From NCBI GenBank assembly GCA_947258635.1, contig CAMYJM010000213.1:1-5329 (forward strand): 5,329 nt of DNA. Reading direction: 5' to 3'. The stretch's first letter is position 1, and each line of letters begins with the position of its first letter. Position numbers and translations under genes: made by a program. Under the pieces are notes generated by a model, which saw only the letters and a list, made by a program, of their open reading frames with translations, did not search any database and had not been told where the DNA came from. The DNA is from an uncultured Acidimicrobiaceae bacterium. Its GTDB lineage: Bacteria > Actinomycetota > Acidimicrobiia > Spongiisociales > UBA5794. Shown here one piece after another: positions 1-5,329 of the stretch.

Positions 1-108
1 ATGTTTTTCCCGACCCCGGACGCGAGCTCCGCGAGGTCAGAGCGCCCGTGGGGAGTGTGACACGAATCTCGGGGACCCCGGCGCGCGGCTCTACGCCAAG
101 ACCGCCGG
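1..108. other. Non-coding flank downstream of the hydrolase gene
   Basis: This stretch follows the stop codon of the hydrolase gene (TAG on the minus strand, complement of 109-111) and runs to the window edge. I see no supported gene in it. A 19-codon plus-strand reading from the ATG at 1 to the TGA at 58-60 has no ribosome binding site and no recognisable content. Short inverted repeats are present (70-80, five-base arms around a central A; 55-63, gtgt/acac around one base). Neither is followed by a T-run in the minus-strand direction, so no intrinsic terminator can be called. The neighbouring gene to the left is outside the window. Confidence 0.6.
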
Positions 109-1023
109 CTACTTCAAGTGCTCGTCGAGGAATCCGAGCACGGCGGCGATGGCCTCGTGTTGCACGTCGTTGACCTCGTACTCGCCATCGGCGCCGCGGA
201 CCGGGACCACATAACCGTGGAGGGGATGGTCGTAGGAAACCCAGCTCACCGGCTTCCCCATCTCGGCAAGGATCTGATAGGACGCAATGAAGATGCCCTG
301 CAGATGGTCCTCCTCACGTCCCATGACCAGCATCGGCGTTGTGATCGATTCACACCTGGCGCGGGCGACCGGCTCGTCGATGCGAGCCCGCACCTTGTCG
401 ACCTCGCTCATCTGCATGCCCTCGATGTTGCGCAGCTGCGTTTCCTCGTTGACGAACGCGGTGTCGTCCGGGTTGAGGGCGAGGAACTCGTGCGACGCCG
501 GCTCGCTGGCGACGGCCGCCGCCACGCCGTCGTAGTCCGAGGTGAGCTTCAACACCATCTCGCCGCCGTGGCTCATGCCGATGAGGCCGATCCGATCCGG
601 ATCGACCCAGGGCAGCGTCTTGAGGTACTCGATGACGGCGATCTCATCCTCGTACTCGAGAGGTGACCGGTTGAACAGGTCACGCCCCTGGCGGATGTCG
701 CGCACGAGAGGACCACCCTCGTGGTAACCCAGCTCGACCTCGCTGCGATAGCGCAGCCAGGCGCACGCGTAACCCGCCTCGAGGAGGCGTTCCATGATGT
801 AGCCCTTGTTGTTCACTGCATCCCGGATCCAGGCCATGCCGCCGCCCCCATTGCCCGAAGCGAGCAACACCACGGGAAACGGGCCGGCGCCGGGCGGTTG
901 CCGCACCCCGATCGGCGCGTACAGGCCGTCCCAGGTTTCGACATACATGAGCTGCACCGGCACATCTGAGTCCGGTACCGCCTCAGTGACAACAACATGT
1001 TCCGGGTCGAGAGCGGTGGTCAT
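109..1023 (-). CDS. Alpha/beta hydrolase (serine esterase/peptidase-like), 304 aa
   Basis: A cytoplasmic alpha/beta-hydrolase-fold enzyme that probably cleaves an ester, lactone, thioester or amide bond; the substrate cannot be read from the sequence. There is no signal peptide. The N-terminal beta strands (about residues 22-56) lead to a glycine-rich turn, SGNGGGG (56-62), where the oxyanion hole is expected. The nucleophile elbow is GMSHG, with Ser151 as nucleophile, preceded by the usual DPDRIGLIG strand (141-149). The acid is probably Asp239 (or Glu238) in the MGREEDH strand-loop, and the base is His269 in DHPLHGY. Residues about 183-225 look like a helical cap insert between fold and acid loop. 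The length suits dienelactone-hydrolase-like and S9/BAAT-like relatives. The ATG start is fixed by an excellent ribosome binding site five bases upstream. It is the last gene of the run, 49 bases after the transporter gene. Family is sure; specific function is not. Confidence 0.93.
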   Translation of the reverse strand: MTTALDPEHVVVTEAVPDSDVPVQLMYVETWDGLYAPIGVRQPPGAGPFPVVLLASGNGGGGMAWIRDAVNNKGYIMERLLEAGYACAWLRYRSEVELGYHEGGPLVRDIRQGRDLFNRSPLEYEDEIAVIEYLKTLPWVDPDRIGLIGMSHGGEMVLKLTSDYDGVAAAVASEPASHEFLALNPDDTAFVNEETQLRNIEGMQMSEVDKVRARIDEPVARARCESITTPMLVMGREEDHLQGIFIASYQILAEMGKPVSWVSYDHPLHGYVVPVRGADGEYEVNDVQHEAIAAVLGFLDEHLK

Positions 1024-1072
1024 CGAATCCTCCTCTATTCACGACCGATTCTAGGAACGTGGGGTGATCCGC
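1024..1072. other. Intergenic spacer between transporter and hydrolase genes
   Basis: This is the only real gap between genes in the run. Apart from the ribosome binding site at 1029-1035, I see no hairpin followed by a T-run and no clear -10/-35 pair on the minus strand. Read-through from the transporter gene is therefore the simplest reading. A weak or unusual promoter cannot be excluded. Confidence 0.5.
1029..1035 (-). promoter_or_regulatory. Strong Shine-Dalgarno site of the hydrolase gene
   Basis: On the minus strand this reads GAGGAGG, ending five bases before the ATG at 1021-1023. It is the best ribosome binding site in the window and fixes the hydrolase start. Together with the 49-base spacer, it suggests this gene is translated independently of the transporter rather than by coupling. 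Confidence 0.85.
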
Positions 1073-1954
1073 TCATGCCGAGCCGGTCAGAACAACCAGG
1101 ATGGAACCTCCCACGACGGCCACCATCCCGGCGACCAGCCGCAGGGTGACGCGCTCCATCTCGCGGCCGACCACGAGGGGAGCGGCAAATACGACGACGG
1201 GTGTCGAAATCTGCATCAGCGTGATGGCGATACTGATCTCGATCAGGTCGAAGGCGATCCACTGCGACGTGATCGCCGTGCCCAAGATGATGGCGCCGAG
1301 CGCCAGCCAGCCCGTCGCCCGGCGCGGCGAGAGCCCACCGGTCTCCGGCGCCGCCAAGACCAGAACCAGGGCGTAGAGCGTGGCTGCGGCCGCCAGGCCA
1401 ACCGTCACCCCGAACAACGGAATCGGCAGGCCGGATAGACCCCAGCGGATGAAGAGCGGGCTGGTTCCCCATGAAAGCGCCGCGCCCAGCGCGAACCATG
1501 GGATCTCGGTCTGAATCGGTCCCGAGTCGCCGGCGCGGGTCGCGATGAGTGCAACGCCGATGACCACGGCAACGACTCCGATGAAGGTCGGGGGAGGGAG
1601 GGGCTCGCTCAGTATGAGAGCCGCCAGAATGCTGCCGATCAGCGGGGTTGCCCCGATGGCGACCCCGGTGCGGGCGGCTCCAATCCGTTGCTGGCTGAGA
1701 GCGAGGAAGGTCCAGCCGAAGAAGAAGTGAACGATGCCCACGGCGCTGAATGCCAGGAACGACCACCACGGGGCATGTCGTACGGGGTCGAGGTCCTGGG
1801 TGGTGAAAGTGACCGTACCGAGAATGACGAAGCCGATGAGCAACAGCCGAAACGTGGCTCGATAGGCGTCGATGAGTTGGTTGGCGCGGCGGTGGACCGC
1901 CTGGAAGATGCCGAACCCCACTCCGGCTATGAGCGCCCATATGATCCCGCTCAC
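1073..1954 (-). CDS. EamA-type (DMT superfamily) membrane transporter, 293 aa
   Basis: An inner-membrane permease of the drug/metabolite transporter superfamily, with a length typical of two-repeat EamA proteins. Ten hydrophobic segments can be placed at about residues 3-20, 33-51, 64-84, 92-115, 121-139, 151-169, 178-201, 213-233, 238-262 and 270-290. They form two EamA repeats (about 1-140 and 150-290). The first repeat ends in the family-typical LSEPLPPPTFIG segment leading into TM5; the second has the equivalent GREMERVTLR lead-in to TM10. Family members usually export amino acids, nucleosides or other small metabolites, though some import; substrate and direction cannot be read here. The start is GTG at 1952-1954, four bases after the upstream stop. 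No clear Shine-Dalgarno site precedes it, so translation is probably coupled to the upstream gene. The protein contains no lysine, consistent with the high-G+C codon use. Confidence 0.93.
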   Translation of the reverse strand: MSGIIWALIAGVGFGIFQAVHRRANQLIDAYRATFRLLLIGFVILGTVTFTTQDLDPVRHAPWWSFLAFSAVGIVHFFFGWTFLALSQQRIGAARTGVAIGATPLIGSILAALILSEPLPPPTFIGVVAVVIGVALIATRAGDSGPIQTEIPWFALGAALSWGTSPLFIRWGLSGLPIPLFGVTVGLAAAATLYALVLVLAAPETGGLSPRRATGWLALGAIILGTAITSQWIAFDLIEISIAITLMQISTPVVVFAAPLVVGREMERVTLRLVAGMVAVVGGSILVVLTGSA

Positions 1955-1958
1955 GTGC

Positions 1959-4220
1959 TCATCGGATCGCCATTTGGCGGGCCTCCCAGACCCTGGCCGG
2001 AGTCAGCGGGATTTGGAGATCACGCACGCCCCACGGCGCCAGCGCGTCGATTGTGGCATTGAGGATTGCGGGGGGGATGCCGATACATCCGCCCTCTCCG
2101 GCTCCCTTGGCGCCCAGTGGGTTCGAGGGGGCGGGATGGGACAGGTGATCGGCTGTCAGCGGCGGCAGCTGCATGGCGGTGGGCACCAGGTAGTCGACGA
2201 ACGTGGCCGACCGCGGCTGGCCATCTTCGGCGTAGTGCATCTGTTCGAGCAAGGCGGCACCAAGGCCCTGCATGATGGAGCCGTGAAGTTGCCCGCCGAC
2301 GAGCATTTCGTCGAGCACGATGCCGACGTCGTCCACGGTCACCAGAGACCGCGGCGTCACCAGCCCGGTTTCGATATCGACCTCGACGACGGCGACATGC
2401 ACACCGTAAGGAAAGGTCTGAGTTCCCGGCGAGTAGCGCTCCTCCGAGCGCAGATCGATCTGGCGAGCGGCGGCTGCGGCGGCGACCTCGGCGAGGGTCA
2501 CGTGCGGGTCGCTGCTGCCGGCCACATGGAACGCACCACCGGCGACGCGGATGTCCGCGGGAGCCGCTTCGAGCATCTCGGCCACCAGTTCGGCCGCGGT
2601 CAATCGCACCCTTTCGGCGCATCGCCAGATCGCCGAGCCCCCGACCTGGGCGGATCGGCTGGCGAAGCTGCCGACCGAGTCGCCTACCAGCTCCGTATCG
2701 CCGGCTACGAACTCCACCCGCGACGGGGCGACGTCGAAGACCTCCGCGGCGATGCGGCGCCAAACGGTTTCGTGGCCCTGTCCGGCCGACGTCGAGCCGG
2801 TACGGGCCACGATCGTGCCGTCGGCCGCGATTTGCACCTCCCCGAACTCCCACGAATCGGGCTGACCGCCGGTCCGCTCGACGAATGCGCCGATCCCGAT
2901 GCCGATGGGAGTGTCGCCCCGCCGCCGCCGTTCCTCCTGCTCCGCTCGCACGTCGGTGTACCGGGCGAGATCGAGGGCCCGCTCGAGCGCCGCCCGATAG
3001 TCGCCCGAGTCGAGGCGGGCGCCCGTTGGTGTCTCATGGGGCAGTGCGCTCACGAAGTTGCGACGACGAACGTCGGCGGGGTCCAGTTCGAGCTCGCGGG
3101 CGACGGCGTCGATCGCACGCTCGATAGCGAGGGCGGCCTCGGGCCGTCCCGCTCCTCTATATGGTCCCGTCGGAGGCAGGTTGGTGACCGTGGCGATGAT
3201 CTCGAACTCGACCCGGGGGATCTCGTACAGGCCGGTGGCGACGAGGCGGGAGAACATCGGAACCATCACCCCACGGTGGGGGTAGGCCCCGGTGTCGGCC
3301 AGAAGGCGGAATCGTGCCCCGTGAATCCGGCCGTCTGCCGAGGCGCTGAGGGTCACCTCGTGGCGCTGACCTCTGCCGTGCGATCCTCCCAGGAAGTTCT
3401 CGCGGCGCGACTGCACCCACAACACCGGCCGCTCCAACATCAATGCCGACTTGGCCACCACCGCGTACTCGGGATAGAAACGCTTCATACCGAAGGCGCC
3501 GCCAACGTCGGCCGTAGTGATCCGCACTTTGGCGGCGGGCAGGCCCAGCAGCTCCGCCACCTCGCGCTGTAGCTGATGCGGGCTCTGAACCCCGACTTCG
3601 AGATGGATCCCTCCCGCCACCGGAGTGGCGAGAGCCGCAAGCGCTTCGATGGGCGCCGGCGCCAGCCGAGGGTGATCGACGGTCACCGTCACCTCGACGA
3701 GCCCGTCGGGCAGTTCGGGACCGGAGCCGGTGTGCTCGCGGAATACGATGTTGGAGCCGGCCTCGGGATGAACCAGCGCCTCGTCGCGGATCGAGTCCTC
3801 CACCGAGATGACGGGTTCCCCCGGTTCCACCTCGACGAAAACCATGGCGGCGGCGTCCTCGGCGAGCGGGGCCGATTCGGCGACGACGACGGCTACCGCC
3901 TCACCCACGAAAGTAACCCGGTCTCGTGCCAGCATCGGCCGGCCCATAGCGGGCGCCCCGCCGGGCACCGGTGCCGGCTGGTCGGGCAACCCCAGATCAT
4001 CGACCGTGTACACGGCAACGACACCGGGCATTGCAGCTGCGGTCGTGACATCGAGCCCGACGATTTTCCCGCTAGCAAAAGGGCTGCGCACGAACCATGC
4101 CACCAGCGCATCGGGGGGCGCCAGATCGGCGACGAACCTCCCCCGTCCCGTGACCAGCCGCTCGTCCTCGAAGCGGCGCACGAGAGGAGGCAGCGGACCC
4201 GGCGCGGGGCGAATACTCAC
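1959..4220 (-). CDS. Molybdenum hydroxylase large subunit (xanthine dehydrogenase / CoxL form II family), 753 aa
   Basis: The molybdopterin-binding catalytic subunit of a xanthine-oxidase-family enzyme, which hydroxylates aldehydes, N-heterocycles or similar carbons with water. An aldehyde-oxidase/xanthine-dehydrogenase a/b hammerhead domain spans about residues 20-140, followed by the cofactor-binding region (about 150-740). Cofactor motifs are visible: Gln212 in VQSPH, GGAFG (240-244), PYRGAGRPE (353-361), GQGHET (480-485) and GAKGAGEGG (703-711) with the presumed catalytic base Glu709. True CO dehydrogenase (form I) carries a copper-ligating Cys in AYRCSFR; here that position is Gly356, so CO oxidation is unlikely. 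Such subunits normally partner with FAD and 2Fe-2S subunits, and neither gene is adjacent. The frame is open further upstream, to 4409, but I chose GTG at 4218-4220. It follows the E1 beta stop by 14 bases, has an AGAGGT site seven bases upstream, and begins shortly before the conserved fold. The longer version would overlap E1 beta by 175 bases with an arginine-rich, unconserved-looking leader. Confidence 0.94.
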   Translation of the reverse strand: MSIRPAPGPLPPLVRRFEDERLVTGRGRFVADLAPPDALVAWFVRSPFASGKIVGLDVTTAAAMPGVVAVYTVDDLGLPDQPAPVPGGAPAMGRPMLARDRVTFVGEAVAVVVAESAPLAEDAAAMVFVEVEPGEPVISVEDSIRDEALVHPEAGSNIVFREHTGSGPELPDGLVEVTVTVDHPRLAPAPIEALAALATPVAGGIHLEVGVQSPHQLQREVAELLGLPAAKVRITTADVGGAFGMKRFYPEYAVVAKSALMLERPVLWVQSRRENFLGGSHGRGQRHEVTLSASADGRIHGARFRLLADTGAYPHRGVMVPMFSRLVATGLYEIPRVEFEIIATVTNLPPTGPYRGAGRPEAALAIERAIDAVARELELDPADVRRRNFVSALPHETPTGARLDSGDYRAALERALDLARYTDVRAEQEERRRRGDTPIGIGIGAFVERTGGQPDSWEFGEVQIAADGTIVARTGSTSAGQGHETVWRRIAAEVFDVAPSRVEFVAGDTELVGDSVGSFASRSAQVGGSAIWRCAERVRLTAAELVAEMLEAAPADIRVAGGAFHVAGSSDPHVTLAEVAAAAAARQIDLRSEERYSPGTQTFPYGVHVAVVEVDIETGLVTPRSLVTVDDVGIVLDEMLVGGQLHGSIMQGLGAALLEQMHYAEDGQPRSATFVDYLVPTAMQLPPLTADHLSHPAPSNPLGAKGAGEGGCIGIPPAILNATIDALAPWGVRDLQIPLTPARVWEARQMAIR

Positions 4221-4227
4221 TGGCGTG

Positions 4228-4233
4228 ACCTCT
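4228..4233 (-). promoter_or_regulatory. Shine-Dalgarno site that sets the molybdenum hydroxylase start
   Basis: On the minus strand this reads AGAGGT and ends seven bases before the GTG at 4218-4220. It starts just after and partly overlaps the stop codon region of E1 beta (TGA, complement of 4235-4237). It supports the 753-residue product over the longer reading that starts at 4409. Confidence 0.7.
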
Positions 4234-4234
4234 G

Positions 4235-5209
4235 TCAGGCCCACTCGGCGAGGATCGTCTCGACTATCCGGTCGACCGAGGGAATGGTCGCGTCCTCGAG
4301 GATGTCTGCCGCCGGCAGCGGGATGTGCGGGGTCGTGATCCGGAGTATCGGAGCGTCGAGGCTCCAGAACGCCTCGTGCGCTACCAGCGAGGCGATCTCG
4401 GCACCCCAACCGCAGAGCCGCGGATTCTCCTCGACGGTGACCAGCCGGCCGGTGCGCTCAACGGAGCCGAGGATCGCCTGCGTGTCGAGGGGCACGAGCG
4501 TCCGCACGTCGATTACTTCAGCGGAGATCCCGTCCCGGGCGAGCCTTTCCGCAGCCTCGAGAGCCCGCGAGACCATCAGGGCCAGCGCCACGATGGTCAC
4601 GTCCGAGCCGTTCCTGACGATGCGGGCTTCTCCGAGTTGGTCGACGATATCGCCGTCGGGCACCTCAGCCTTGACGGCCATGAGCGACTTGTGCTCGAAG
4701 AACACGACCGGGTCCGGGTCGCGGATGGCGGCGGCGAGGAGGCCGACGACATCGTTCGGAGTCGATGGCGCCACCACCTTGAGGCCCGGAATCATCATGC
4801 ACCAGTTCTCAACGCTCTGCGAGTGCTGCGCTCCGAAGCGCGAGCCGGCGCCGTTGGCCGTGCGGATCACCATCGGTAGGCTCACCTGGCCGTCGGTCAT
4901 GTAACGCAGCTTGGCGATCTCGTTGGCGACGAGGTCGAAGCACACCGCGAGGAAATCGCTGAACATGATCTCGGCGATCACGGGGACGCCGGTCATTGCC
5001 GCCCCGGCCGCAGCGCCGAGGATGGCCTGTTCCGAGATGGGGGTGTCCCGCACCCTCTCGGGCCCAAACTCGTCGAGGAGACCCACCGTGGTCTTGAAGA
5101 CCCCACCGGCGGCGGCGACATCCTCGCCGAGGAACACGAGGTTCGGGTCCCGCCGCATCTCTTGAGCGATGCCGCGGGCAACCGCGTCGCGATAGCTCAG
5201 TTGCGCCAT
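4235..5209 (-). CDS. ThDP-dependent 2-oxoacid (pyruvate/branched-chain/acetoin-type) dehydrogenase E1 beta subunit, 324 aa
   Basis: The beta chain of a heterotetrameric (alpha2beta2) ThDP-dependent dehydrogenase, which decarboxylates a 2-oxoacid or acetoin and transfers the acyl group to a lipoyl E2. An N-terminal transketolase-like pyrimidine-binding domain spans about residues 4-178, with FLGEDV (Glu29, equivalent to the glutamate that activates ThDP), DTPISEQAI (55-63), and the RTANGAG...HSQS loop with His129. The C-terminal transketolase domain (about 195-315) carries DVRTLVPLD and the typical HIPLP...LEDATIP ending. The length of 324 aa is standard for the family. I chose ATG at 5207-5209, which has GGAGA six bases upstream; a GTG start at 5230 would add only seven residues. 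The stop is 14 bases before the molybdenum hydroxylase start, and the gene begins inside the end of E1 alpha. No E2 follows, which is unusual. Pyruvate, branched-chain and acetoin specificity cannot be separated by eye. Confidence 0.95.
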   Translation of the reverse strand: MAQLSYRDAVARGIAQEMRRDPNLVFLGEDVAAAGGVFKTTVGLLDEFGPERVRDTPISEQAILGAAAGAAMTGVPVIAEIMFSDFLAVCFDLVANEIAKLRYMTDGQVSLPMVIRTANGAGSRFGAQHSQSVENWCMMIPGLKVVAPSTPNDVVGLLAAAIRDPDPVVFFEHKSLMAVKAEVPDGDIVDQLGEARIVRNGSDVTIVALALMVSRALEAAERLARDGISAEVIDVRTLVPLDTQAILGSVERTGRLVTVEENPRLCGWGAEIASLVAHEAFWSLDAPILRITTPHIPLPAADILEDATIPSVDRIVETILAEWA

Positions 5210-5329
5210 GTCGAATCTCCGTCCGCCCACAGCTCGGTGAGGATCACGTCGAGAGAAGGATCGGCGCCGGCCTTGGCCGCCTCCGTCGCCCGGTCGACCT
5301 GGTCGGCGACATCGTTGTTGATCTCGGTG
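5197..5329 (-). CDS. C-terminal end of the E1 alpha subunit of the same ThDP-dependent dehydrogenase (partial)
   Basis: A minus-strand frame is open from the window's right edge (complete codons from 5328) to a TGA at the complement of 5197-5199, giving 43 residues. It begins TEINNDVADQV, continues with an alanine-rich helix (ATEAAKAGADPSLDV), then has ILTELWAD near the end and stops after DSTWRN. The pattern of a final helix, an acidic/proline spacer, then a short hydrophobic 'DV-L-ELWA'-like tail resembles the C-terminus of E1 alpha chains, whose tails commonly end near 'DVYA'. The stop lies inside the E1 beta gene, a 13-base overlap typical of translationally coupled alpha/beta pairs. The E1 alpha call rests mainly on position and tail shape, because the ThDP-binding part is outside the window. 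Confidence 0.8.
   Translation of the reverse strand, partial: TEINNDVADQVDRATEAAKAGADPSLDVILTELWADGDSTWRN
5216..5220 (-). promoter_or_regulatory. Shine-Dalgarno site of the E1 beta gene
   Basis: On the minus strand this reads GGAGA and ends six bases before the ATG at 5207-5209. It lies inside the coding end of E1 alpha. It favours the ATG over the in-frame GTG at 5228-5230. Confidence 0.65.

Noticed and set aside
55..108. Possible terminator formed by short inverted repeats (70-80, and CCGGCG/CGCCGG-like arms further right).
   Set aside because: The stems are short, one has essentially no loop, and no T-run follows in the minus-strand direction.
2..213. Plus-strand frame open from the left edge, which could be the 3' end of a convergent gene overlapping the hydrolase by about 100 bases.
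   Set aside because: No recognisable protein content, and the overlap with a well-supported gene would be large. It cannot be judged without sequence to the left.
118..666. Plus-strand 182-codon open frame opposite the hydrolase gene.
   Set aside because: It has the same codon-aligned antisense register as the hydrolase gene and no family motifs, whereas the minus-strand frame has a full catalytic triad and a strong ribosome binding site.
1035..1940. Minus-strand 301-codon frame overlapping the transporter gene in another register.
   Set aside because: Its product is Arg/His/Pro-rich with no membrane segments, while the competing frame gives ten clear membrane segments and the EamA repeat pattern.
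1952..1957. CACGTG palindrome at the junction between the molybdenum hydroxylase and transporter genes.
   Set aside because: A six-base palindrome is expected by chance in this composition, and it includes the GTG start codon. There is no flanking symmetry to suggest an operator.
1872..4904. Very long plus-strand open frames (1872-3572 and 3576-4904) in the same frame, interrupted by a single stop.
   Set aside because: Over the molybdenum hydroxylase gene this frame pairs codon-for-codon with the real minus-strand codons. A plus-strand stop would require TTA, CTA or TCA codons on the minus strand, which are rare at this G+C content. The translations are Arg/His/Gly/Asp-rich with no recognisable domain, so these are shadows.

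Overview
The window is a densely packed, high-G+C bacterial segment in which every supported gene lies on the minus strand. It reads right to left as one probable operon: the 3' end of a thiamine-diphosphate (ThDP) 2-oxoacid dehydrogenase E1 alpha subunit (partial, runs off the right edge), its E1 beta subunit, a large molybdenum-hydroxylase subunit of the xanthine dehydrogenase / CoxL form II type, an EamA-type (DMT superfamily) membrane transporter, and an alpha/beta hydrolase. The junctions are a 13-base overlap, a 14-base gap, a 4-base gap and a 49-base gap. No promoter or terminator is convincing inside the window.

The high G+C content, GTG starts on two of the genes, very few A/T-ending codons, and arginine strongly preferred to lysine (the transporter has no lysine) fit a high-G+C actinobacterium or a Chloroflexota-like organism. 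There is no taxonomic marker gene, so this placement is only a guess. Nothing looks recently transferred: I see no insertion sequence, tRNA, direct repeats, CRISPR array, or composition break.

Layout: 1-108 non-coding flank downstream of the last gene; 109-1023 alpha/beta hydrolase with a strong ribosome binding site; 1024-1072 short spacer; 1073-1954 transporter; 1959-4220 molybdenum hydroxylase large subunit; 4235-5209 E1 beta; 5197-5329 end of E1 alpha.

How the genes might work together is inference. E1 alpha/beta decarboxylates a 2-oxoacid (or a related substrate such as acetoin) and normally passes the acyl group to a lipoyl E2 protein. The molybdenum enzyme hydroxylates an aldehyde or N-heterocycle using water. 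The hydrolase cleaves an ester, lactone, thioester or amide, and the transporter moves a small metabolite. Together they suggest a catabolic cluster for a small organic compound. The main oddity is what is absent: no lipoyl E2 or E3 follows the E1 pair, and no FAD or 2Fe-2S subunit accompanies the molybdenum subunit. Both partner sets must be encoded elsewhere, or these proteins work in an unusual arrangement.
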